A DNA stretch of 64,000 bases from Musa acuminata AAA Group (lineage: Eukaryota; Streptophyta; Magnoliopsida; Zingiberales; Musaceae): assembly GCF_036884655.1 (NCBI RefSeq), contig NC_088357.1, forward strand, positions 41,982,001 to 42,046,000, read 5' to 3'. Shown in pieces: positions 50,041 through 62,931 of the stretch (within the stretch, counting starts at the first letter, position 1; each line of letters starts with the position of its first letter). The position numbers were made by a program, and so were the translations under genes. The notes beneath the pieces were generated by a model. That model was not told the origin of the DNA. It saw only the letters and a program-made list of their open reading frames with translations, and did no database searches.

Positions 50041-51779
50041 CTTAATCTAGATCTTCATGTAGATCATTGTCAAAGCACATAAGCCCATCACCATCAATTT
50101 TCACAAGACATATATATATATATATATTTGAAGCATACATACAGACTAATGCTCACCATTATATAAGTATCCAATTAGTTTAAATTTACTTAGTATTTAA
50201 TTAGGATAATGAATAAGATGACCTTCTAGAAGAGGTTCATGTTTCTTTTGTTGAGGTAAGAGTAAATTATTTAACTCATAATTTCATATTTTTAGTACCT
50301 ATAAATATATTTGTCCAATTGACACATCTTAACAAATCAATATTTAACTTATTAAATTCTTAATCATTTGTGTGAAGGGGGTCAATGGCCCACTAGAGAC
50401 ATCGAGTCTTTCAACGTATCAAATAGATTATATATATATATATATATATATATATAAGATTAAAATGATGAGTTAGGTTGGATTAGCTTTTCATATAAAT
50501 TTGAGAATCAATTTTAATACTAATACATCCACTTGGCCTTCAAACACGAGTGTGGATTGAAAGAAATGGAAGAAGTTTTATGGGGTGTCTAACTTTCCAC
50601 CGGAAACCAATCAAACATTTAGTTGCCGTCACAAAAGCCCCCCACACGAAAAGGTAGATCGCCTCAATGCCACAAGTTTCACAAGTATCAAGCTATCAAG
50701 CTTTCATCTGTCAATTCGAGACAGACGGTGACAAAATATGGACGAAGACATTTCAACCAATGGGAGGATGAGTTCATGGATTATGTTTCCATCCTCCCAT
50801 GATGAGAAATGGAGAATCGACCACGTCTTCCCCCTCTATCACATCTCCTTATCAGTGGCCCGATTCATCTCTTCCATCTCCATTATTGTTTCTGACCTTT
50901 TACCACTTTGGCCTTCCATGACTCCAAAACCTTCAATGACTTGAAGTCGAATTTTGCATAAACATCATTGAAAGTTTTATATTTCAACATATAAACTCTT
51001 ACGGAGAAAATACATATCCAACGTAATAGTATGAGTATGATAAGATTGAATATGTAGACTAACGTTGAATTGTTTTTTGATTTTATTCTCTTGGAATGAA
51101 TAGTCTCAAAAAAATATCTTTGATGATACTAGTGATTTGTGGCTTAGTATTTGGCTTTTTTACTCCTCAATTAATATGAGACCATATTTAATTAATATTA
51201 AATTTTATTTATATTTTTTGAATAATATGTATACATGATATGTCTTAATTCTGAATCATATTATTATATGATCAGATTCAAATGAAATAATACTCTGATG
51301 GTGTTCATTATAAAATATGATTCAAGTGTTTATTACTATCTATTATAATAATTAATTTTAATTAAAATATATTTTAATTATAAAAATGATGAATTTGATT
51401 GTGATAGTACATAAGAAAATAATAAATATATTTAAGAATTATAATTCCGGAGAAATCATTGAACAAAAATTGGAAGCAATAAACTAATAACCTTTTAAGT
51501 TAGGGGTTATATGCAAAAAAGAATGGATTTCTAGAATATTTGAGGGTGGATTCGTAATTTCGGGTCACTAACCGTCGTTTTAATGGATGAGAGCGGTTCG
51601 TTGACGGTCACCGGTGGTGAACGGAACAGCGGTCCGGTCACCGCAACAGCAGGCTTTGATCTCCTCTTTCCTCGCGCTCCAAATTAATACTCGCCACACG
51701 AAAATATCGCCTCGGCACAGCGACCGCCTCGTCCTCCCGTCGGTGGCGGTGATACCCAGCGCACCACCACCACCACCTA
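50041..51779. other. AT-rich intergenic region and MYB promoter
   Basis: Contains (TA)n runs near 50108-50130 and 50430-50456 and otherwise anonymous AT-rich DNA. The last 200 bp are GC-rich and are the likely MYB 5' leader. No gene was recognised. Confidence 0.5.
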
Positions 51780-54000
51780 ATGGCCGGAGCGGCGTTGGCG
51801 GCGTCGTCGGCGGAGGAGGGCCGAGGAGGATGGAGCAGGGAGGACGACAAGGCCTTCGAGAACGCCCTGGCGACGATAGCCCCGCCGCCGAAGGAGGAGG
51901 AGGAGGAGGAGGGGGGCTCGGAGGGTGGCGAAAGCGGTGGCGGTGACTGGTGGGAGTTGATCGCGGCTAGAGTCCCGGGAAAGACGGCGGCGGAGGTGAG
52001 GCGGCACTACGAGGCGCTGGTGGAGGACGTGAATGCGATCGAGGCCGGACGGGTCCCCGTCCCCCGCTACGTCGGGGAGGAGGCGCCCTCGGGTTCGACT
52101 CCTACAGCGGTCACGCATTCATCCAAGGAGAAGCAGCCACAGCATCACCAAGATCATAACAGCCACCACGGATCGGCCGATAGGAAGAGAGGAGGGTTTG
52201 AGATTGGGGGGCAGGGCAAGAGCTGTTCCAAGGCGGAGCAAGAGCGACGCAAAGGAATCCCTTGGACTGAAGAAGAGCACAGGTTCTGTCGGTTACTTGT
52301 CAGCTTTCTTTTGTTTTTCTTCTTCTTTTCTTTAAGCTCATAGCCTTTTAGTCCAACAGTCTATAAATCTGTTCAAGAAAAAAGTTGCCTTTGTTATGGT
52401 GCATCTATTATGCTAAAACAAGGAACTTTTTCTAATTGGAATCATCCAAAAATCTAGGAAATTTCCTTGAAATGTGTGGAATTTTCCTCCTGTGCTGATA
52501 GAAAGATGATGAACACATATAGGAGATGGATGATGATGATAATAGGTGGCTGATAAATTAATGAAGATAGATGATCAAAGCATACTATTGGCGAATTTCA
52601 CAGTGTGGGCAATGACCTCTGTGGACCTAAAGCTTTGAAATTTAGATAACTCTGCCAATTATTATGTAGCAACAGAACATTCCTGTCAAACTTACACATA
52701 AATTAAGATAAACTGTGTAGGCCTGTAGGACAAGGGTTTCCAAGGTGTTAAGTTGTGCTGTTGATCTCCCCTTCCTACTTTGATGATTGCAGTTAGAGAT
52801 TTGTGGAATGAGACGTTGCTGATATAATATCTTTCTGTGTCTAATGACACCCATCCTTAGCTCATCTCTATGTGCAAAATAAAAGCTAAATAAGGACCAT
52901 ATAAGCATGTCCATGGTTCGTATGTGCTTTTGTTCGTGTCCTAGGATTAGGTAAATATCCACTTGTTGTGAAGCCGGTTTAATTTGGGATTGATAGGAAG
53001 AATTGGTCTTGAATCAACCTCTTCCTGTAGGCATGAACAAACTTCTTGTGCATATATTTTTCAGTCAACTCTGTAATGGACATCTGTGGCAAATTGAGCT
53101 TTAAATGCTTGTTGTCTTTGGCCTAAAGACCAGTCCTGCTTTATTCTTGACAGTGGTTGAAAATGCATTAGTAAGATTTACAACCACCAAATAAATGACA
53201 TAGAACTTCAGCACCTGGTATGACGTTGAAAATGAGTATGTGCTGAAATATTAACTTGCAAATCTGGTGCTGCTCTTTGAATCTAGGCATTTGTCCTTTT
53301 GACTTCAGTTGTGGACATATATACTATACTTAATTTTCTAGGGTTTTTTTACTAGATTCTTCTCAATGATCTTTTCCCGTTTGGATGGAATCTCTAGAAA
53401 TGAAATATCGTAGAGACGTAGAAATGATTTTTCTTTCTTTGGCTTGATTACATATTTGAAAACTATATTAGGATGAGAATTTATGGAGTTCTGGGTCTAT
53501 TTTATGCAAATATGAAAATCTGGCAGTTATCTTTGAAGTCTCTCATTTCTTGCTAATCTTCTAGGCTTTTCCTTCTTGGCCTTGACAAGTTTGGAAAGGG
53601 TGACTGGAGGAGCATATCGAGGAATTTTGTCATCTCAAGGACTCCTACCCAAGTTGCAAGCCATGCTCAAAAATACTTCATTCGCCTAAATTCTATGAAC
53701 AGAGATCGCCGGAGATCAAGTATCCATGACATCACAAGCGTGAATGGTGTTGATGTGTCCTCTCCACAGGGGCCTATAACTGGTCAGGCCAATTCAAATC
53801 CCGTGGCTGTTGGATCAACTATGAAACATCCTTCACAGGCAAATGTGCCAGGGGTAGCCATGTATGGGCCACCCGTCGGTCACCCTGTTACCGGCCATGT
53901 GGTTTCAGCAGTTGGTACTCCGGTTATGCTTCCTCATGGTCATGCTCCTTATGTCATGCCAGTTGCATATCCTGTGCCTCCGCCTTCGATGCATCCGTAG
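51780..54000 (+). CDS. MYB transcription factor, SRM1/DIVARICATA type
   Basis: Exons 51780-52282 and 53565-54000 join in phase (AG/G codon) to 312 residues. First [48 protein letters not shown], about residues 17-75, split by an acidic low-complexity insert (about 34-54, [12 protein letters not shown]). Second [33 protein letters not shown], about 156-207. The SHAQKYF motif marks the I-box-binding DIV-like group. The tail keeps [13 protein letters not shown] and PQGPITGQ, as in Arabidopsis SRM1, a salt-related regulator. It acts in the nucleus. Exon 1 is very GC-rich and exon 2 is not, a common monocot gradient. The start is the first ATG of the open frame. Confidence 0.93.
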
Positions 54001-56282
54001 CCCTTTAACTCCTATTGAAGTTTAGCTTCTGACTAGGTTCTAAATGTCGATTGAGTTTAAGAAATAAGTGCCAAAAAATATATGGGAGGTTCTGGGTTTT
54101 TCTGGTGCAGTGGGTACCCAGCAATTGTTCACTTGTGAAGATGCTTGCATGATCAAAGCCCTTTTCACTTGCGCTCTGGGAGATAACGATCCTTATCTAT
54201 ATGTATTTGTATATTTGTCAGATGGATGTCTGCCAACTCTACTTTGATGTAGTGCTGTCTACAGCCAAGACATGTTATTGGGACTACTACTTACATTGAC
54301 CTTTTGGATACTATGCCTTTTAGTTGCACATATTTGTAAAGCTGTGAAAGTAAGCCTCATATGCGGATCGTTCTTCTTTCAGCTATAATGTGATCTTTCC
54401 TTTGTAGTTCTGCATAAATAATGTTGCTTTGACCCTTCTCTGTAGACAGTAATGGTATTTATTTTTAGCATGAAGGCATCTAGCGTCTTTTTTCCAGGCT
54501 TGGATTCTTGGAGACAACATTTCAGGTAGAAAATTGATATATATAAAGTACCATCACTAATGACCTTCATTTCCTTCAATTTGTAGGTACAAATATTGGA
54601 TTGGTATTTGATGAGCAACTTAAATCAGATAGTAATATCTTCAATTTGAAGGTGTCTCTTGTTGAAGTATTTCTATTGACAAGTTATTGGTTACAGTTAA
54701 GATATGTTCAAATGTTTCAGGAAACTTTGTTAGTTCTCCAATGTGATTGGTTTCGCACAATTGCCTGTTTTGCGGTAGAGCAATTCTTACCATACACTTA
54801 TTCAAGTTATTATGGAAACAATTGCTGATTAGATGCTGATACACATCAAAGTACACTTATACATCAATTAATATACATCCTGTTGTTTTCTTTCTGCATC
54901 ATATTACTTGGAGTTGCATGTTAGCTGTAGCTTATATATGAGTGATGTGTAGTCTTTATGGCAAGAAAGACGTTAAACTCTTCAATATGATTTGCATAAT
55001 GCCATACAGGTTGTGTAAGAACTGCAAAGAGAGGTGATCCAGTTCAAGCTGTTCCTCATTGGGATTGAAGTGCTGCATTCTTGAGTGTCTGATCCACAGA
55101 TGACATCCTTCACAGGCATTAAGCATCAAATAATCAACACCTATTTCTATAATGAAGTTTCTGAGATCCTGCCCCAACTAGAAACAAAGCTTACTTTTGC
55201 TACAATCACATGCACAACAACAGAGTCTCATCCTAATCCATTTTCATTCTTTATGATACTTGTTAGGCTTCTTATAATCTAACATTACTTCTTCTTGCTA
55301 GCCCCTACAGTGCAGTGCAGGGACAAACATGCCTCAACCAGTTAGGCCAAAGAAGCTTTGAGATTTGATCACCCTACACCAAGTCCAGGATTAACCCATC
55401 TTTAGTCCAAGGAGGCAGTGCCAGTTTTGTAACAGTGGATGCAGAAATCAAAACAAGTTTATATTTGCAAGAAGCATCACAAAGAAGTGTGGATTCAGCG
55501 AAATATGCAAGATGGAAGAAGTCATTGTCCGTACTTGTTTGGGGAGGATCTCGAGGAGACAAGTTGTCATTTAGTAATATTGAACATTTGATTAGGAGCT
55601 AAGTATTCTCCAGCTGATGGTGCTGCGAAATGTGAGCCTTCTTTTCCTTGGAGTTGCTGAACCAGAGCTTGCTTGCTGCTGATGGAATCTAAATGGCTGT
55701 ATTCTGAACAGTGATCATGAAACCTGGAGCTTACTTGCCGCAAATGGCAGGTAGTAAGTCTGGATAACCATTAGCACATCCATGGCTGTGTTTGGATCTT
55801 GATACATGATGCTGTGTAGTCCAAGCTTCCATGGTGGAAATTAGCTGTTGATGAAGGTTGAAGGTTCAACATATAGGTGCCTCTTCTTCTTCCATGAAAT
55901 GCTGCAGATTGGCACTATTAAGCAACCAGGACTTCGAAGATGGAAAGATCAAAAGCAGCAACAGCATTTCTGTTCTTTGTTCTAACAGTGGCAAATGAAA
56001 CCACTCAATATGGTCAAAGTGGTGAGAGAGAGATGGATTAATATACAGATGAGTTGCAGAGTTGGAATGGGTTTTGTCCCCCTCAACACTCATCAGGCTG
56101 CGTGCAAGTTCGGGAATGGCGCACATGCGGGTGGGCGGGGCTTCCTCTCTCTCTCTCTCTCTCTCAAAGTGAACGCGGTACGGCCGCGAGGGAGCGCGGA
56201 CGCGGGCCAAAGAACGAGCAGCAGCGCACGCTCCTGCCATCCAAGCTTCGGGTGTCGCGCCACCACCTGCTTCTCCTCCCCC
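54001..56282. other. MYB 3' flank and upstream region of the DVL gene
   Basis: The 3' UTR of the MYB gene is presumed to lie in the first few hundred bases. The remainder has only short chance frames. A (CT)n run lies near 56145-56165, upstream of the peptide gene. Confidence 0.5.
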
Positions 56283-56288
56283 ATAAAA
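56283..56288 (+). promoter_or_regulatory. TATA box of the DVL-like gene
   Basis: ATAAAAGG in a CT-rich context lies 90 bp before the start codon. No other ATG lies between it and 56373, which fits a short leader. Confidence 0.55.
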
Positions 56289-56372
56289 GGCCTTGAAGCT
56301 CCTCCTAGGAAACTCGCCAAACTGCAACCACATCCTCCGGAAGAGCTGAAGGGAGAGGAAGCGTTGGCCGGC

Positions 56373-56501
56373 ATGAAGATGATGAGGAGCCACGGGAAGG
56401 CGCCGCAGAGGGGCGGGCTCAGCAGGGCGCTGCGGGAGCAAAAGGCGAGGCTTTACATCATCCGCCGCTGCGTCGTCATGCTCCTCTGCTGGCATGATTA
56501 G
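56373..56501 (+). CDS. DEVIL/ROTUNDIFOLIA-like (DVL/RTFL) small polypeptide
   Basis: This is a 42-residue frame, [14 protein letters not shown] followed by [20 protein letters not shown] and the ending WHD. The C-terminal block carries the RTF-domain signature (K/R-E-Q-K/R-A-R/K-L/F-Y-I-I/M-R-R-C-V-x-M-L-x-C-W), which defines this plant family. Members are plasma-membrane-associated peptides, and over-expression alters organ polarity and cell proliferation. The frame stays open upstream of the ATG, but the TATA box at 56283 and the absence of other ATGs favour this start. There are no introns, as in the family. An overlapping minus-strand frame is a shadow. Confidence 0.9.
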   Translation: MKMMRSHGKAPQRGGLSRALREQKARLYIIRRCVVMLLCWHD

Positions 56502-59500
56502 CCGTCGAGCGTTCGACCTTTTGTCTCCCCTTTTCCTCCCTGCCAAAGTCATGATGGGACTTCAGCTCGGCTACTCCTTTTTGACATGTACATAGATCTA
56601 CAGGCCATGAGAGATCCTTTTTCCCTTCCACTGGAAGGCAAGAGTCAAATATATGAACATTTTGGGAGTTCAAATTCCATCTCACATTGTCAAAAAGTCA
56701 TCTTCATCTTCTTGCTTAGGTGTTTTCATCCATGGAAGTTGTTTGATCTTGCATGCCATTTGAGACCACACATCAATGGAACAATTTCTATCTGAGTTTA
56801 CAATGAATTCTCCAATACAAACATTTGAGTTAAATAGTGCAAGAAGACTGCCTTGGGATGCAGACTACAATACAAATATTTATCTGCACTGGCTCATGGG
56901 AATCTTGCGCTGCAGGGAACCTGAAACTTTTCCTGTAACTTTGGGCACCATTCCTAAGGTTCTACTTCTGTACACTCTTCACATGTTCAAACTTAAACTT
57001 TTCTAACAAGTCTTGAAGAACACCTATGTAGGAGATTGCAAAGATCTTCTTCTTGAACTATGAGAACAGCAGGGAGTTCAGGAACCAGTTTTTCCTAGCT
57101 TTGTTCTTCTTGAAGGACTTAAGGTGTGTCATGTATTTGGCTTCCATAGAGAGACCATTTTGTAGCTCATGCACACACCTCTTGTATGTTTCACTGGCAA
57201 TTTATGAGGTTAGATTTATGGTTGCTCAAACAAATGCATCAATAATATGGCAGAAGATGCCTTTAGTTTTAGTAACAGTTCATTGAGAAAAAACTTGAAC
57301 TGTCTTGATAGACATTTTGATAGCAGTAGAGGTACATTTTCTGATATCATGGTAGTATTACCTGAACCATAGAGGTAAAATTAATTGAAGCTTCTCTCTG
57401 TTCCTTTTGCACCAAAGAAAGAAAAGTCAAATGTAGCTTCAACTGAAAATTTTCCTTAAAAAAAAAGAAAAAGAAAGAAACTACAAAAGCTGATTTTTTC
57501 ATGGTAAGTGCAGAAGTACTGAGAAGTGTTCTTTTGCTGATCAATAGTATAAAAACATCTGAAAGATCCTAATGAGTATGATGTCTAGTTAGGAATGTGT
57601 GCTGATCAATAAGATAAAATCATCTAAAAGATCCTAATGATAGAGTATGATGTCCAGTGAGGATGATGTCTCAATCACAAGGAAATCTATTGTTCTTGAT
57701 CCTAATTCACCATCAAGTTAAAAGATTCCATGAAACAGATGTAATTTCAATTACAAAAACCATTTTCTAATTCTTTTATCTTTGCTTATTGTTGGAAGTT
57801 GAAATTTTGGGAAATAAGATCTGCTTCCATCCTTTTATTTACTGTGATGGCCTGCAAGGCCTAAAGGCATAGATAGTCCACCCACCATAAGAAAGCTTGA
57901 GCTGACTGCTGCAGCCTTTTCTGCCTGTATTATAGCTGAAAATTTCAACTACTTATCTAAAAGACACAAAGCTTGATCTTGATAATTGCATTAAATTGGT
58001 GTTATTGTTATTATAAGATCTTAAATGCCTTTTGATTAACATTAGCACTGGTGAACTGTTTGCTCCTCAAGTTAGAAGGTCAAGCATCCATTTCCTTTCA
58101 TTCAACTTATATTCTCACCAATCAATCACTAATTCGGTCCAGGAATGGCCAAAAGGACCTTCCAGAGGTAGCAAGTCAGGAAACAATGTGTTCAATAAAC
58201 TCTCTATAGGTTGCAACATGCAATTTCCTGTCCATTATTATGATCTTTGATGTGTTGCTTTTAGTAGAATCTATGTGATATATCAGCACATCAGTATTTG
58301 AGACCCATCTCAGTGATCACAGACCATTGCATAAAGGTAAAATGACTTGATTGCAATCCATTCAGTACTTGTCAGCAATATAACAGAGAAGAACAGGATC
58401 ATTAGATGGAAATCTCTATATAAGATATTGTTTTGCTTACCATGTTCATCTCAATTCTCTAACTAATGAATTTTCTGACAGATTCACATAGACAGTGTGG
58501 TTATTACATTTATTGAAAAGTGTGAAGTGATATGAGGCATCAAGTGACTTTTTTTTTTGGATTTAACTTGAAAATTTTTCCAGCTAGCTTGATTTTTTTG
58601 TGTTCAGCTTTTTGTAATACTTCTCTCTTTTTTATTTTTCATCTAACACTCTTTTTCCTCTGGAAAAATCTCTTTCTTATTTTTATCTAATCATGACTCT
58701 GGATTCGTTGAAAAGAGATGATAGAATTGGCACCTCCTTTGCAAAAATCAAAATTTTTGAGAGAGAAAGAGACTGCTTGGTACTTGAAACAAACCATTTA
58801 TGTAGGACTTGGGAGTCATGGATGCTCCATCATAAGCCTGCAAGAGAAAGATCACACTTGATTCATGGAAGTGCATGGATGAGCTGCACAGGAAAAGTTC
58901 ATGGAGGAGTCATTGGATTCCTGAGGACAAGAGAGAAGCATACACAGTAATGTCAAGAGAATATTGAGAAACAGCATCATTGTCCCATTTTGACAGAAGC
59001 ATCAGTGTTCATTATTTCCTTGGAATCAATCTACTCTAACAGAAAGTGGCAAAGAAATATTCTCTCTCTAATTTTGAGGTAAGACAAAGGAACATAATTG
59101 ATGACCTTCAAGTATGTAGCGCAAAGAGATCATGTCAATCATGTCAACTGTACTTTATTATTTGTTCTTCCCATATAGCAAATCTTTTTCTTCTTACATC
59201 TGTGAACTGTAACAGCAGCTTAAATCATCAATTATGTTCAGTATAAATTAGGGATAATTATTTAAGCATAGTTATGATTAGGGATAATTTTCAGTATAAA
59301 TTAAAATCTAAAAACCTATCAGTATTGTCCGATAAGTTCTGTCACTATGCCCGTAATCGCAAGATACCCGTAATCCAAAAGTTGGATTTGTCTTTTCTAA
59401 ATTTACGATCGATATTATCCGATAAGATCCATTACTATCTTAATTATAAGTAATTATATTATCTAATAAGATTCATCATTAATCTTTTTGAAGGAAGGTG

Positions 59501-59579
59501 CTGCTTGTACAATTTTATCTTTATAGAATATTGGTCTTGGGTTCTCCGATTAGATTTTGATAAGGTATATTTTAGGTTC
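56502..59579. other. intergenic region downstream of the DVL-like gene
   Basis: About 3 kb of AT-rich DNA. The first few hundred bases probably include the DVL 3' UTR. Only short unrelated frames follow, with no recognised domain, tRNA or retroelement protein. Confidence 0.5.
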
Positions 59580-60240
59580 AGACCACGTCACGATCAATGT
59601 CATGCCACGCTATAGCAAAGTCAACAAGAGGAGCATCCCCACGCATTGAGCCAGAATCCGTACCAAGGCGTTGCTCGGTACGTCCCGTCCGGAAAAACTC
59701 GGGACGATGTCACATGGCGTCGTTTCGTGCATCCTGGGACGGGTGGCGGCACAAAGGTATCATCTCACCCCTCAAGGATCGGTCGTCATACCAAACTCGC
59801 ATATGACTGACTCTCGTACAGTAGTATAAAAGTCCCTAGTCAGCATCCGGCCCAAGAGAAGGCAAAAAATAAATCAACCCACCACTGACGTGCTCGTCGG
59901 AGGAACCAAAGTCGGCAATCACCCGACGAGGGCCATCCTTATAAGAAAGCGGCCACCCTCGAGCCACGAGCATTTCGACCTTGGAGTCATCAACCAGCAT
60001 CCCGACGACGAGCCTCCAACCGACGTCCGGACCAAGAGACGCCAATTAACATTCCGACGCCAACACCCTATTTCGAGGGCTTGACCAACCTTAGCAACCA
60101 GTTCAGTTGATCGAAGACTTTCGATATCGACCCGTGGACTGCACCATAATGATTTATTAGCCACGAGGCAACTCTTCATCAACGGTTCTAATTCAAGAAC
60201 AAGAGTGCATTGGTAAATTCCCATCTTTAATAATTCCATG
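59580..60240 (+). mobile_element. gypsy-like LTR remnant
   Basis: A GC-rich island in AT-rich DNA with a TATA box (GTATAAAAGTCC near 59825). It is followed by an R/U5-like stretch carrying CTGACGTGCTCGTCGGAGG and repeated CCGACGACGAG-type blocks. This layout is common in plant Ty3/gypsy LTRs and is similar in style to 896-1520. No PBS, PPT or coding region is attached, so a solo or truncated LTR is likely. The ends are not defined. Confidence 0.5.
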
Positions 60241-62103
60241 TTGCAGCACATGATATGTTTCTTATCTCCCTTACATGGAAGGAAACGTGATAAAAGTTAA
60301 AAGAAGAAGCAGAAGAAGAGAACAAAAAGAAAGAGAAGAAGAGACATGACATGCAGGAAATGGAATTCAAAGCTAGAAATGATTGATGGGTGTCATACAA
60401 ACGTTAAGTACACTCCATCACTGACGTTGTTGCTCTTTAAAATGATGAATCAAATCATGAATCAACTTTGTTCATCTGTCCATTTGTAGGTACTTAAAAG
60501 AAGAAGACACATAACACTCTTAACAAGCGAATGATTAATCATTCGAATTTAAATATCCTTCAAAATTTTGGGTTCAAACAATTGATAAAAAGAATAAGAT
60601 AATTTTTTGATACTTCAAATCTTAATAATTTAGATCGACTTTCAACGCTCGCAATTAGGCTCGGTTCCACTTTCAAGATTCCATTTTTAGGGTCAGAATT
60701 AGATTGAGTTATCTTGGCAATTCAAATCGATAATTGATTTTTGGACTAATATCTTTTTTCCTTTGAAAGCAAAAAAAGAAGAAGATATGATCATATATAT
60801 AATCTATAGTTAATGATTAATCATGTGAATTTAAAGAAACTTATAAATATGTCAATTGATCATTAATCAAAACTTAATTGGATGTCCTTCAAATTTTTTA
60901 AAAACACAGGGTTCAAATAATTGATAAAAATAATAAGATACATTTTTAGATACTTAAAATATTAATGATTTAGATAGACAATAATCCATGATTGGTGGGT
61001 AGTTGATTGTATTTTATTGGGGGGTAGAAAAATAAAATACATAATATTATAATTAGAGAGAAAAATAAAAAAAGATATTTTTTCAAAACGAAAGTCCCTC
61101 AATTTTATTTTTTTTCAATTAGTGTTATTTTTCATTTATTTTTTAGAGCTCTCCTTATTTTCTAAAAGATGAAATTACTTTTAACTTCTACCCATCACCC
61201 TCGCCTATCCTCCTCTTTTCCTATGCCTTCACCTCCCCTCTCCTCTTTCTTCGTTATCTTTGCCTATCGTTGTCTTGTCTAGTTCACACACCCTCGTTAT
61301 TATCCTTTCTTACGTACCCTTGTTACCATCTTCGTTCGTGCATTCTCACTCATGTCACTTGTACATTCGAGACGAGAGACAAAGATAACTTTTGACTTCA
61401 CATGAGAGTGTCGGATGGAGGTAGTGCGCTGCTCCGGAGCTTCGGATGCAAAAAGATGAGATGCCTCATTGGCAATCCTTATGAAGACAAAAAAAGATCG
61501 ATGGGTACAAAGCGATGCTTAAATTGATCGAAACTCGAAAATCGCTACGAGAGAGGATAATAAAGATAATAGTAAGGATGCACGAGCAAGATGAAGCGGA
61601 GGATGATGACAGTAACAGAGGTATGTGAGTGAGATGAGGCAAAAACAATCATAATGTTCGACGATAACGAATAGTGGAAGTGATCATGGTAAAAACCGAG
61701 ATCAAAAGGTAATTTTATTCCTAAATACGAGGTGTTTTATGAGAATAAATAAAAAATATTAATCAAGAAAAAAAAATAAAGGAATTTTTTTAAAGGAATG
61801 TACCAAATAAAAATGAGCGTTCGTTAATGAAAAGGTAAAACCACTTTCTTTTGTTGGAAAAAAAAAATGTTGTGTGCTGAGTCAGCCAACATTACGCAAT
61901 GGTATACCGTTCATGAATCAAATAATTAAGTTGCTCGTCGAGGTAAATCTAAAATAAGATCCTTTTAATTAATTACACCCTCTGTTCCATCGGGTTTCAT
62001 TATTCTACTGGCGACCAATTTGACAAGTATTACGTCCCCCTAATAAATATACGACGGCTAATAATTGAGAAAAGTCTCCAACCTTAGAACGCATCCACCA
62101 ACG
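60241..62103. other. AT-rich intergenic region
   Basis: Low-complexity A/T tracts and a pyrimidine-rich block near 61180-61340. No gene was recognised. Confidence 0.5.
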
Positions 62104-62655
62104 AAGTACCCATCCTACCTACTCTGTGATTGGATGCAGCAACGGGTCCCACGGTGGCTAAAGACCGGACATTTAGGATTTCTTTCCTTGGTATGTACGT
62201 ATACCAATTTATACGTATAAGGAAGTATGAAAAGGAAGAACAATATCGTCATCGTCACGCACGATCCAATAACGTTTACCTACTCTGTGATTGCGTGCAG
62301 TAACAAGGCCCACCGTGGGACCCGTTATATCACGAATCACAGGACAGAAAGCCGAGACGGGTATAAAAGGAAGTATTTAAAATGGTAAGTTCGAGAAGAA
62401 AAAGAAAAGTAAGCCTTTCATGCACTACCGAAATCGTTCCTACTTACTTCGTTATTGGACGAAGAAATGAGGACCGTGGCGGGACCCAGGATGTCTCCAA
62501 TCAGAAGACAGCAAGCCGAGACTGGTATGTTTCGAGAAGGCCCAACATTTATGATTTTTCATCGGTATGGATTACACCCGGTGGCTATTGGAATACCTAT
62601 GCGTATAGGTTATACGTACATCGTATAAGGAAGTATTTAGAGCCGTAAGTTCGAG
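62104..62655 (+). repeat. diverged direct repeats upstream of the ANTH gene
   Basis: Two or three copies of a module share CTACTCTGTGATTGGATGCAG (near 62119, 62282 and, more diverged, 62441). The other shared parts are a GGGTCCCACGGTGG-like block, AAGCCGAGACGGGTAT and GTATAAGGAAGTATTTA..GTAAGTTCGAGAA (near 62215, 62362 and 62627). The middle copy contains a TATA-like GTATAAAAGG at 62361. They may be duplicated promoter elements or an old transposon. Confidence 0.55.
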
Positions 62656-62931
62656 AATGGGAAAAGGAGGATGGAACGAAAGAATAATAATTGACCGTCA
62701 TCGTCATCATCGTCGAGACGGCCCACAAGCAGAGAGGAAAACGGGAAGGGAAAGACGGAGAGACACGCGGTGACACCCACACGAATAAAGGGCTGTGACT
62801 GATACGCGTCCAGAGAACAAAGGGCATCTGCATCACCAAAGCCGTCGGAAGGAGGGAGAGAGAGAGAGAGAGGAACGAGGAGGAGAGAGAGCGCGTGGTA
62901 ATAGGAGGGGAAGTCGCGGAGGAGAGGGCAC

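Noticed and set aside
55866..56552. 228-codon minus-strand frame
   Set aside because: It overlaps the DVL-like gene in antisense, has a low-complexity composition and resembles no domain.
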